Part shown: one piece after another, positions 45,761 through 56,298 of the stretch
Layout: every line of letters begins with the position of its first letter
Position numbering within the stretch: the first letter of the stretch is position 1
Assembly (NCBI GenBank): GCA_027924585.1
Contig: BSBM01000007.1
Span: 11,747,501 to 11,811,500 of the forward strand
Source: Larix kaempferi
Taxonomy: Eukaryota > Streptophyta > Pinopsida > Pinales > Pinaceae
Direction: 5' to 3'
Length of the DNA: 64,000 bases
Translations under genes and position numbers: made by a program
The notes under the pieces: generated by a model
Told to the model about the DNA's origin: nothing
What the model saw: only the letters and a program-made list of their open reading frames with translations
Databases searched by the model: none

Positions 45761-47777
45761 GCATTTTCACTTTTTAGTAACTTCATGCAGCTTCGCAGGA
45801 ACTGCGCAACGGAAGTGCTGACATCCGTTGCGGTACTTGTTTTGTCATAGGTCGTTGGCATGTCTTCAACATGCGGTGTTTCACTGCGCAACAGGATCCT
45901 CTATGATTCTGTTGCTGGTGCTCTGAAGGTATCCCGTGCGTTAATGAAGACCTCCTTGTTCTTTCGTAGGTCGAGAGCAGGTATTTTTCCCCGGGCTTTC
46001 CTTATCCCTATTGTCTCAAGAGGGGTCTGCTTTGTGTGAGCCTCCACTGACGTGGAAGCTTCTGCTCCCCTATCACGGCCGATCTTAGCACCACTGCACG
46101 TGACCACATTGATGCTCGGGTCCATTGGTCTGTTCTCTACTGCTATCCACTGGATGTTTGGATTTGGTGTCTCCGTCCATCTTCTTTTCTGCATTTCCAC
46201 CTCTTGCACTAGGCAATCTTCAAAAACATGCTCGAATGATTTACAATAGTTTCATGTAGCGTATGGGTTAACACAATCTCTAGATACATGACCTGGCTAG
46301 ACACAATTGTAACAAATGACCTGGCTGCGGCCTCTTCCCTGCGTTGGGCCAGCATTTCTTCCTCTGCCGCGGTATCCACCACCACAACCTCTCTATCCTC
46401 CTTGGTCATATTGCGTGTTTTCTTGTTTTGGCTGGTTTTCTTCTTGTACGCAGTACAAGCCAGCGCCTCTCATTGAGTCCATATCTCATTTTCTCTCATT
46501 CATTAGCTCATATGCATGGCAGTTGGATTCATCATGTCCAACTGATTTACAGAAAGTGCAGTATAAATTTTTAGTTGTTTTCACATATTTCTGTATGAGG
46601 TAGCAGTCTTCAGGTCTGTGTCCTATGGTTCTACAAATTTCACACCATGGGGCCTGATTCTGATTTATCGGGTTGGGCGCATTGCTGTTAATATAATCGT
46701 GGAATAACGGACAATGCTCCTGGTCATGGCCTTCTCCTTTACAACTTGTACACCAGACCTCGTGTCTAGGTTCATACCTTTGTTCTTTGGCATTTTTCAT
46801 GCTTTGCAGCTCTAGTGTCAGGGTGGTTAGCTAGTTCTGGATTTGAGACATCCCAGAACTAGTGTCTCCAATCGGCGAAGCCTCTATCTTCATTGCGATC
46901 TCCAAAGCCTCTGCCTGCAATGCAACCTTCTACTGCATCAATGGTAATCTGATGTGGGGAAATAGCGCAGCAATGAACCATTCCTTGTGTTGTTGCGGAG
47001 CTATAACAAAGCTCACTTGGTCCAAAAGCGTCTTAAACTTCTGATCAAACTCACAGACCATTTCAGTCGGTTTCTACTTTATTTCTTTCAACTCAGTTAT
47101 ACACTGAGATTCAGATTTGGGTTTCTTAAACTCTGCCACAAGCGCATCTTTAATTTCCACGAGGGTTCTTGGCTATGCCTGAGAGTACATCATAAAACAA
47201 TGTAAAGCTCTATCTCTGAAGGTGGTGATGAGCTATGCTCTCTTCATGGCGTGATAATGTAAAGATCTATCTCTGAAGGTGGTGATGAGTTGTGCTCTCT
47301 TCATGGCGTGATCCTTGATTTGTCTTACACTCCATACGGCTTCGCAAAGGAACCAATGTTTATCAGGGTTTTCTAGACTAGTTCCTTTGAAGATCGGTAG
47401 CTTCATATCAGTGTTTGCCATTGTCCTATTAGGTGGTGTAGCACCTGGATTAGTGCGCGGCTACTGTAAAGGGATCTGTGCAGTAAAAGCAAATGGGCTT
47501 ATCGGGGTAGACGTACTGGGATGAGTATTCTGTGGGGTGGGCTGCGTAGCGGGTGGGCTCTGAGATAAGGGTGGCACGGTCTCTGCAGCCGATGGGTTCT
47601 GAGGGGTAAATGGTGGCACAGCTTCATTGTCAAGGTCACAAGGAATCTCAGTATCTATATGGAGTCCAGGGCCTCCAAGATTCTTATTAAATTTATATCT
47701 CTTCTCACTTCTAAGATTATGGGTGTCTTCGTCAAAATCACTATATATACTGTTTACCATGACAAACTTGAGAATAT
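45761..47777 (-). pseudogene. G3 gag, C-terminal part
   Basis: Contains the Pro-rich linker near 47540-47640, the gag capsid domain near 47050-47420 (with a small local duplication of TAAAGCTCTATCTCTGAAGG at about 47200-47290), and the knuckles CTSCKGEGHDQEHC, CEICRTIGHRPEDC, CTFCKSVGHDESNC and CYNCV-stop-PGHVSRDC. The first three are complete CX2CX4HX4C sets, unlike in G2. The frame is cut by copia E at 47778; the five bases AATAT (47773-47777) are the left target duplication. Confidence 0.82.
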
Positions 47778-48371
47778 TAATAAATTTTGAGCATTAATTC
47801 ACAATGCTCTAGGATATTTACTGAGAGAATAACATATACAGTATATCAATGCATATCAATCATAACAAGCATGTCAATCATCACAAGAAGCAAAAGAATG
47901 AGAGACAATAGACACACAGAGTTTCCATGGGGAAAACCCTCAGGTGAAAAACCCAACAACTTCCTCAGAGATAGATAGAGCAATCGCACAACCAAAGTAC
48001 AACTTAAGTACAAGAGATAGAATCTTCTTAGCATCTGATCCTCCTCCTCACATGTGCGCCACTTTCTAAGTGAAGGAAGTGTGAGTTCTGAAGTGATCCA
48101 AATAGAGATCTCCCGATCTCTATTTATACTTGTCTTGTTTTCCCAATAACCTTATGGGACCGATTTGTCTAGCTAGGTACAATAACTTCATATTACATTA
48201 CATCGGGATGACCCCTTACAAGGTGGTCTAATAACCCATCGGCAAGTTAACACACTTGCGACACTTGTCAATACAAATGACGACACTTCTATATAGAGGA
48301 ATAATACATCTCTATAGGAGTACAATAAATATATAAGTGAAATACATTCCGAAGTTACATATACATCAACA
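47778..48371 (-). mobile_element. 3' LTR of copia E (594 bp)
   Basis: It begins TAATAAATTTTGAG, which is TGTTAAATTTTGAG with two changes at the end, and finishes ACATCAACA. TATA box at 48121-48128; polypurine tract at 48372-48380. Only one of the 46-bp units is present. Confidence 0.88.
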
Positions 48372-48380
48372 CTCCCTCTT

Positions 48381-49845
48381 AACTAAGAAGGTATTTATCG
48401 ACATAGATCTACTAGCACAAGTCTTCTTCTCTGGATCGTCATCATCGATGCATCGTCCTCGAATCATCATCATCGTCATTGTTGCTACTATCTCAACCAA
48501 TCTATGAATCTACTCATCATAGGAAGTTCTACAGAGCCAGTCCTTTTTCATACTGGATGTAGGCCCACTACCTGTAGATCTTCATCATCGATGCGAACGG
48601 TCTGGTAGAGGTGGTCTCTTAGGACTAATTTTATGTGGTGATGCAATACCTGACAAGAGCATCCAAGGAACATTTATGTTCCTAAGCACGACCTATAAGA
48701 TCTCCCAGGACTGATTACATGCATCCCCTTCACAATACCTTTAAAGAGCATCCCAGGAACATTTATGTGCTGCAGCACGACCAACAAGATCTCTAAAGAG
48801 CATCCCAGGACTTATTACGAGCACACAGCTCAACCTCTCGGATCTCCAGGAATGATTACATGTGAATAGACAATACCTTTAAAGAGAATCCTAGGAACAT
48901 TTATGTGCCGCAACATGATCGCCAAGATCTCTAAAGAGCATCCCAAGACTTATTACAAGCACACAGGTCAACCTATCGGATCTCAAAGACTGATTACATG
49001 TCTCCGTAGTAATACCTCATCCTAGGACTGATTAAGAGCACACAGCTCAACCTATCAGATTTATGAGGATTGATTACATACTACATAGCAATACCTCATC
49101 CCAAGACTGATTACGAGCACACAGATCAACCTATCGGATTTCTGAGGACTGATTACATGCTATTTGCACAACCTGCCACATATCATCTCTGACCTCCAAG
49201 TATCAACCTGATACTCATGAAGCATCATCCTGATGCTCATTATCATACTAATCATCATCACTGTACCATCCTGATACATATCATCTGGAGAAACATCCTG
49301 ATGCATACCAAGTATCTACCTGATACATATCACCATACATGATCCACCTGATCATACAATGTATCCACCTGATACATACATAGATATATGATCCACACAA
49401 TGTATCCACCTAATATATATACAGATACATGGTCCAAGCATCCAACATGATACATATACAAATACATATAAATGATCCAACGGATCATATCCAGCATCCA
49501 ACATTATGCGTACATACATATACATATAAATGATCCAACTGATCATATCTAGCATCCAACATGATGTGTACATACATATACATATAAATGATCCAACTGA
49601 TCATATCCAGCATCCAACATGATGCGTACATACATATACATATAAATGATCCCACTGATCATATCCAGCATCGTCCTGATGCATATATAGAGCAGTAACT
49701 GGAGCATCGTCCTGATGCTCATCATCTAATGCTTACATCCATAGCCATGTGAAGGATCCTCTTTCCAACATGCTTGGAATGGCTTCAGCAAATGTCTCCA
49801 TCACTTCTTCCTCGAAGTGTCGTCACTCTGAAGAACACCAAGCCT
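48381..49845. repeat. Copia E 3' non-coding region with tandem arrays
   Basis: Same two-part layout as in B: units around ATCCCAGGACTTATTACGAGC (48650-49160), then CATCCTGATG and TGATCATATCCAGCATCC units of about 64 bp (49440-49690, four copies). The short palindrome TGATCA recurs. The coding end of RNase H follows directly. Confidence 0.75.
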
Positions 49846-51300
49846 TTATCTAAAGTACTCGAACTTCACTCTCGCTAGTGGCTTCATCAGTACATCTGCA
49901 ATCTGCTCATCCGTCGCAACATACAGGAGCTTTACTGCTCCTCTCTGCACCATATCCCTGATATAGTGATATTTGATCTCAATGTGTTTCGACCTATTGT
50001 GGAACACCAGGTTCTCAAACAGCTTCACACAACTCTGGTTATCACAGAAGATACCAGTAGCATCCAACGCGAGATTAAATAACTTAGACAGTAGCTTCCG
50101 AAGCCATACTTTCTCACAACTAGCCGAATAGGATACAACATACTCCGCCTCGGTTGTACTCAGTGCTACGCAGGACTGCTTCCTGCTAAACGAAGAGATC
50201 ACACTTGATCCCATACTGAAGTAGCACCCAGATGTGCTCTTCCTATCTGCAGCACTGCCTACCCAATCTAAATCAACATAACCCTGTAGGTTAAACTTTT
50301 GATTCACATCATACTTGAGCCCATAATCAACTGTACCCTTCAGGTACCTCAGAATATGCTTTACAGCAACCAGTTCAACACTCCTTGGATCTGTTAGGAA
50401 CTAGCTCAATGTGTTCACCACAAAGAAAATATCTGGTCTTGTGTTCATCAGGTACATCAAGGACCCAATCATCTGACGATACATAGAGACATGAACCGGC
50501 TCAGATGAAGCATCGCACAAAATCTTCAGGTTCGATGCCATAGGTGTGGCCATGGCCTTATAGTCCATCATCCTGAACCTCTTTAGGATATCTACTGCAT
50601 ACTTCCCTTGTCCAAGGAATATCCCATCTGCACTCTGCCACACCTCCATACCTAGAAAATAGTGCATCATCCCCAAGTCCTTCATATCGAACTCGGAAGC
50701 AAGCTTCCTCTTTGTATCGGCAATCATTCTATCATCTCCTGTTACAAATAGGTCATCCACATGTAGGAGTAGTATCACGGGATTCCCTTCCTCAACCTTG
50801 TAGTAAAGGTTGGAATCCGCTTTACTCTTGGTAAATCCCAAACTAGATAGGAAACTATCCATCCTACCATACCAAGTTCTAGGAGCTTGCTTCAAGCCAT
50901 ACAAGGCTTTCTTCAATCTGCACACATATGACTCCCTGTCATGTGTTTCAAAACCGAGTGGCTGCTCCACATACACTACCTCTTGAACTACACCATTCAA
51001 GAAAGAAGTCTTGAAATCCATTTGGTGTATCTTCCATTTCATTGCTGCAGCCAGGGAAAGTACTGATCTGATGTAAGTGTACCTAGCTAATTGAGCAAAA
51101 GTTTCTTCTTAATCTATTCCCTCTTTCTGAGAGAAGCCATGAGCTACAAATCTTGCCTTGTATTTCTCTATGCTGCCATCTACAGCATGCTTGATCTTAT
51201 AGATCCATTTGGAAGTCACAACAGACTTCTCTTCAGGTCTTGGGACAACATCCCAAACATCATTCTTCATTATTGATTGGTATTCTTCGACCATGGCATC
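49846..51300 (-). pseudogene. Copia E reverse transcriptase and RNase H
   Basis: RT: NDVWDVVPRPEEKSVVTSKW, YKARFVAHGFSQKEG, FLNGVVQEVVYVEQPLG, ALYGLKQAPRTWYG, and the catalytic box HVDDL in place of YVDDL near 50755. RNase H: YVDLDWVGS, TEAEYV, FCDNQS and IEIKYHYIRD. All pieces share one frame, with stops around 51050-51110 and 50308-50400. Most of the enzyme is readable. Confidence 0.9.
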
Positions 51301-52640
51301 CTTCCATTCTTTCTTTTCCGCTACTTATTCATAACTGGAAGGTTCTTTGTTCATGATATCACAGAGTAAAGCAACATAGCTGGTATGTGATCTAGTTATC
51401 TTCTTTGCTCTGTGTTCTTCCTGTGGAATGCCATATCTTTCTGCGTCTTGAAAGAGCTCTCTAGCCCATGCAGGTTTTCTCTTGTGAGAGTTATTCTCAC
51501 AGGGTGGATCTATAGGTTGTTGTCGATCTTCAATTTCACAATCAACATCTGGAATTGCTTTAGTCATGGTAGTGTCTTGAAATCTATTTTCCTTAGGTTC
51601 TTCGTAAACTTCAATAGGTGTCTTCCTTGATTTGATGAATGCTGAGTTTTCATGAAATGTTACATCCCTGCTAACATCAATCTTCTTGAACCTGGAAAGT
51701 ATATTCTGTAAGCCTTTGAGCTTTCATTTTTACCCACAAAGATACCCTTCTTTCCTGAAGGATCTAGCTTAGTCCTCTTTTCCTTTGGGACATGAGTATA
51801 TACTGGACAACCAAATCTTCTGAGATGGTTGACTTCAAGTTTCTTACCAGAGAAGACCTCTTCTGGTGTCTTATTGTCCAATATCTTGTGGGGTGTTTTG
51901 TTCTGCACATATATAGTTGTCTTAGCTGCTTCTGCCCATAGATGCATAGGTAGATCTTGGTCATGCAGCATTGCCCTTGTTGCTTCCATGATTGTTCTGT
52001 TCTTTCTTTCTGCAACTCCATTATGTTGTGGATTGTAAGGAGCAGTCAAGTCCCTCTTAATCTCTGAATCACTGCATAGTTTCTTGAAGTCACCTGAAGT
52101 GAATTCTCCACCATTGTCGGATTTGAAAGTCTTGATTTTCTTATCAGTTTGGTTCTCCATCAAGGTTTTGAATTCCTTGAACTTATCAAAAACTTCATCT
52201 TTGTTCTTCAAGAAGTAAACCCAAGTCTTCTTGGAGAAGTCATCAATGAAAGAGACATAGTAAACATACCCACTCAAAGAACTGGATGACATCGGACCAC
52301 ATACATCAGAGTGGATAATTTCCAAGATACTTTTTGCCTCGCTTTATGTTCTTTCCTTTTGCACATCCTTTGCAAACACCTCCATGCTTGATATTGATTT
52401 CAGGAAGACCTTCTACAGCTTTACTTGCAATTGGTAATGCTTTGTAGTGCATATGTGCAAGTATTCTATGCCAAAGTTCACTTGGCTCCTTGGAATCATG
52501 CACCATGGCATGTTCAGGTTGTCCCTTCAATTTGTACAATCCTCCCTCTTGCTCTCCAATCACCACTGCATCATCTATGGTCTTTCCCTTTGGCCACATT
52601 AGAACTTGGCCATCCACAAATGCAACCCTCATACCTTTTG
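51301..52640 (-). pseudogene. Copia E integrase
   Basis: The N-terminal His-Cys zinc binding part is LWHRILAHMHYKALP..GVCKGCAKGKN (52340-52480). The core has Asp in HSDVCGP, Asp in FKSDNGGEF and Glu in GVAERKNRT, then the LRRFGCPVYTHVP and GIFVGKNESSKAYRIY region. The core is open for 221 codons in a frame shifted from both neighbours: one shift near 52310 and a second near 51640 that restores the original frame. Confidence 0.88.
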
Positions 52641-53115
52641 CATCCAATGCGGATATGGAGAGTAGGTTTTTCTCGAGTCTAGGTACATAGAGAACTTCTT
52701 TCATCTTCAAGGACTTTCTAGAATCTAGGTTGCAGGAGGATTCACCACTTCCTTTGATAGGGTATTGATAGTCATCCCCAAGTTTCACTTTATGGGGTGA
52801 TTCATGTTCAGATAGATTTACAAAACATTCTTTAAACCCAGTCATTTGTTTGGAAGCACCAGTGTCAATAAGCCAATCATTACAACCATGAGAGATAGTA
52901 CCTGTGAGAGCAAAGATTAGAACATACTCTTCTTCGCTTGATGAGTCATCATCACTTTCTGTTCTAGCTTTCTTCCTGGGAGGTTCATCATCTTCAACAG
53001 CATGAGCATGATATCTTCTTTTGCTATTCTTCTTCTTATTGTTGAAGTTGTTGGTATCTTATTTCCTTTTCTTGGGACATTCTGAGGCAAAGTGTCCTTT
53101 CTCATTACAATTGAA
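52641..53115 (-). pseudogene. Copia E zinc knuckle and protease
   Basis: The gag zinc knuckle is at 53070-53120 (FNCNEKGHFASEC, its first Cys replaced by a TGA stop), then a KKK/RR basic stretch and an acidic run. The protease active site WLIDTGASKQMTGF lies near 52850-52890. In copia elements protease lies between gag and integrase and processes the polyprotein. The catalytic DTGA is intact. Confidence 0.82.
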
Positions 53116-53817
53116 TCACCTCAGATCTTTCTTTTCTTTGTGATATGGATGAGAAGATTTCTTCTTGTGATGGGATGGCTCCCTCTTGAACTTTCCTTTC
53201 TTGGTGTGTGCTGTGAGAGCTTGATCTTCATTCCCCATATTTTCTTCTCGTGCCACAAGCCTTGCTTCTTCTTGAGAACATTCCTCCCACAGTCTACTGA
53301 AGGAGATCAATTTCTTTCTTACACAGATCCCTTGGATAAAGGAGTCCCATGACCTAGGTAGGCCATTCAAAGTGGTCGTAACAATTTCACCATTCTCCAC
53401 CATTTCATCTACAGCTTCAAGTTGTTCCTTGATCTGAGAGACTTTGGAGAAATAAGATTGAATGGTCTCTCCATTCGATATCTTGACCCCTTTCAATTGA
53501 TTCCGCAGAGTCATCTTCCGATTTATGTTCTTCCCTTCAAATAGCTTGGTCAGGGAATCAAACATAGCTTTGGATGTCTTTAGGGATGACACATGTGGAA
53601 TGAGATGGTCTTTAATAGAATCAGTAATGATTCTCTTTTCCTTGACCAAGTTCTTCTTATGCAATATCTTAGCCTCTTCATCCTCTGAGATACGGATCTC
53701 TTCTTTTATGTAAGAGTCCAACTCATTCTCTTCCAGGATTAAGCTAATCCTATACTTCCAAGCTCGTAAGTTATCAGCCCCTTCAAGCTTATCCTCAAGC
53801 TTGGTGTGGTGAGACAT
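53116..53817 (-). pseudogene. Copia E gag
   Basis: ATG at 53817, open for 233 codons until a TGA standing at the first Cys of the zinc knuckle. It contains LEGADNLRAWKYRISLILEE, the copia gag core (KAMFDSLTKLFEGKNINRKM, YFSKVSQIKEQLEAV, TTLNGLPRSWDSFIQGIC) and a basic C-terminal part. It would form the particle shell. It is the best preserved reading frame of the window. Confidence 0.88.
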
Positions 53818-54380
53818 CTTATAGAGTACTTCAAATGGAAATAGAAAAGATTTAGGTCTTACCCCTTGATCTGTTGAAAACTGGATCTGGTCCTGGATTA
53901 GGGTTTGTCAGAGAAACCCTAAAAATTCAAAATGTGAATTTCAACTTTCTGAAAGGATAGAAAGATGCACTTTGATGAGCTGAGCAGCCTGGTGTATTCA
54001 AAATTTGAGATCTGCAAAGCTTCACCCTTAAGAAATGCCTTTCAGTCTTCCTGGGTTCACTAGGGAGGACCTTGAGTTAGGGTTTGAAAATCCCAAAGAT
54101 TTATCCAGCCAAAAATCTCGATCCAAACCTCTAAACTTTGATTTTTTCCAAGGAGCTTCCAGCTATGTCTTCAGATTTCAGAAATTCCTATTTTTAAGGA
54201 AACCCTAATTTTTAGGGACAAAACTCGAAGTGCTTAGAACTAAATTCTGATTGGATAGATAGATTCTCCTTGATGAGTATAGTCAATCTACTATACTTAT
54301 TTTCCAAAATCTATGGAGAGAAACCCAATAAACAAGAAACCCTAGTTTTTGTCATTGCACAATGTCTTCTTCTCAGGTTA
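53818..54380. other. Copia E 5' untranslated leader
   Basis: No gene. It shares GGATTAGGGTTTGTCAGAG and neighbouring blocks with the leaders of B and C. About 560 bp, half the length in B. Confidence 0.6.
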
Positions 54381-54392
54381 GCTCTAATACCA
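54381..54392 (-). other. Primer binding site of copia E
   Basis: TGGTATTAGAGC on the minus strand, one base from the canonical initiator-Met site, directly at the LTR edge. Confidence 0.88.
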
Positions 54393-54975
54393 TGTTAAAT
54401 TTTGAGGATTAATTCACAATACTCTAGGATATTTACTGAGAGAATAAGATATACAATATATCAATGCATATCAATCATAACAAGCATGTCAATCATCACA
54501 AGAAGCAAAAGCATGAGAGACAATAGACACACAGAGTTTCCGTGGGGAAAACCCTAAGGTGAAAAACCCCACGACTTCCTCAGAGATAGATAGAGAAATA
54601 GAACAACCAAAGTACAAGAGATAGACTCTTCTTAGCAGCTGATCCTCCTCCTCACATGTGCGCCACTTTCCGAGTGAAGGAAGTGTGAGTTTTGAAGTGA
54701 TCCAAATAGAAATCTCTCGATCTCTATTTATACTTGTCCTGTTTTCCCAATAACCTTATGGGGCCGACTTGTCTAGCTAGGTACAATAACTTCATATTAC
54801 ATTATATCAGGCCGACCCCTTACAAGGTGTTCTAATAACCCATCGGCAAGTTACCACACTTGCGACACTTGTCAATACAAATGACGACACTTCCATATAG
54901 AGGAATAATACATCTCTATAGGAGTACAATAAATATATAAGTGAAATACATTCCGAAGTTACATATACATCAACA
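54393..54975 (-). mobile_element. 5' LTR of copia E (583 bp)
   Basis: It begins TGTTAAATTTTGAGG and ends ACATCAACA. TATA box at 54725-54732. The right target duplication AATAT follows at 54976-54980. Its sequence is clearly diverged from the A, B and C LTRs in U3, so E is a separate subfamily. Confidence 0.92.
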
Positions 54976-54980
54976 AATAT

Positions 54981-55489
54981 TAATGCATTCTTAAAACACC
55001 TTTCTCAGCTAACAACATCTTAATGTATAGACTGAGATTGTTTAGGTACTTATCTTGGAATCCTTGGAAAAAATATGTTTCTACTTGCCTGTAGGATTTG
55101 AGTGTGTCTACAGCAAATTCTGTTACGAAGCCTTTTAGCATATATTCGACCCAGAAGTCAACTGCACATGTTAATGGGATGTCTATCGCTTTGAGCTGCG
55201 CTGTGATCTCGGGAGTCCACTCTGTAGGAACTCCTCCTTGAAAACAGGTTTTCTTTTCTGCGAGCCGTGAGATCCACCCGTGCAGCTTGTTTGGAAATGA
55301 TGCCCAGAAAATCTCATGAATATCTTTCCACAGATATCTATCCAACCACTGTTTGATAGATAGACGCGGATGTCTATTCTCTTTCCTTGCAAAGTCTCTT
55401 ACGGTCTTGTCACACCAAGGTTGGATTTATGTCCTTTCAGGATGCCAATTGTCGGATCCTTCAGGGAACTGATATTTTTTGTCACTCAT
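54981..55489 (-). pseudogene. G3 gag, N-terminal part
   Basis: ATG at 55489, then YQFPEGSDNWHP and WKDIHEIFWASFPNKLHGWI to LLAEKGVLRMH, matching G2 23677-24186. A stop lies early (before 55440). Copia E interrupts it; the rest of gag is at 45761-47777. Confidence 0.82.
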
Positions 55490-55517
55490 TACGGTTGCAA
55501 CTCATCAAGTATTCTAG

Positions 55518-55534
55518 CATGACAACCAAACCAT
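55518..55534 (-). other. Inner primer binding site of G3
   Basis: TGGTTTGGTTGTCATGC on the minus strand, two bases from the inner LTR. It differs from the G2 site and from the second site at 56284-56298, although the sequence beyond (CTAGAAT..TGATGAGTTGCAA) is the same. Confidence 0.5.
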
Positions 55535-55536
55535 TT

Positions 55537-56283
55537 GTTGGCTTGACTGATACTAACCCAGAGGTTTTCAATAAAACACAGGTTCTTCATGGTTTCCCTT
55601 TGACCAACAAAACCCCTTCACAGCAACCCTTTCGGCAACAACCTATGAGCAGTTTGAGGTCTCACCGGAGGTGTATCTATGGGGTACTACAGAATTAGGT
55701 TTCCACAGTATGTGATGAGTTTTTTGGATAGATGTACTACGCAATGCAACAGGGGGTATGCGCTGCGAGGTGAGATTACGCAGTGATGGGAAATGCTGCG
55801 GTCCGCACCACTAAGCCCTTCTTTTATGAGACTTCTACTGAAACTGTGAACAATCGCTTTCTCAGTGTCGTTCTTCTCTTAACGGTATCATACCACTAAG
55901 CACGCCCAGTTGTTGCTTTCCATGAATCATTCTCCTCTTAATGAACTCATACAACTGGACACCTTCTTAATATGCTCATGCCCGTAGCTCGACATCATGG
56001 ATCATACTTGCCAAAATTAGACCACTACTGGTCTATCCAGTACCTGTACCTATCCTTTGTCCATCATTCCACTTTACTGGCTCCACATGGCCTGATCCTT
56101 TCGTAGCACTGCTTCCTCACCGCGTTGATCTTCGCGGTACTGCCAAAATTTGGTTGTTGTGCACAACTTCGCAGCATCCCCCATACTTGTACAAAATTAT
56201 ATCTTTTGTTGAGCTGTGCTCAACTCCGCAGCTCAACCTCCTTGTGTTATCCAAAATTGCCCCAACTTGGGCTAGGCCCAACA
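55537..56283 (-). mobile_element. G3 inner 5' LTR with 1-kb internal deletion
   Basis: Canonical ends (TGTTGGCTTGAC left, GGCCCAACA right) but only 747 bp. About 1.04 kb corresponding to 56620-57660 of the neighbouring LTR is missing; the join is near 55853 (GAACAATC then GCTTTCTC). The TATA box and the probable start of transcription are lost. Confidence 0.85.
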
Positions 56284-56298
56284 TGCAATGGAACCATT
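56284..56298 (-). other. 15-bp PBS spacer between two G3 LTRs
   Basis: The minus strand reads AATGGTTCCATTGCA: the same 13 bases that follow the LTR in G2 (AATGGTTCCATTGC after one more A), then directly a new LTR start. It is therefore a PBS copy trapped between two LTRs. Confidence 0.75.

Larger units (their letters stand above)
47778..54975 (-). mobile_element. Copia E: complete Ty1/copia element (7.2 kb)
   Basis: LTRs at 47778-48371 and 54393-54975, PBS and polypurine tract in place, target duplication AATAT at 47773-47777 and 54976-54980. The order on minus is gag, protease, integrase, RT, RNase H, which is the Ty1/copia order. It is the only copia element here with all domains and could represent the type that mobilised B and C. 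It is inactive through stops and two frameshifts that cancel each other's frame. Confidence 0.93.

Noticed and set aside
47846-48034. Leucine-rich 62-codon frame in copia E LTR suggesting a membrane peptide
   Set aside because: It overlaps the LTR leader, has no counterpart in the 5' LTR of E, and its hydrophobicity follows from base composition.
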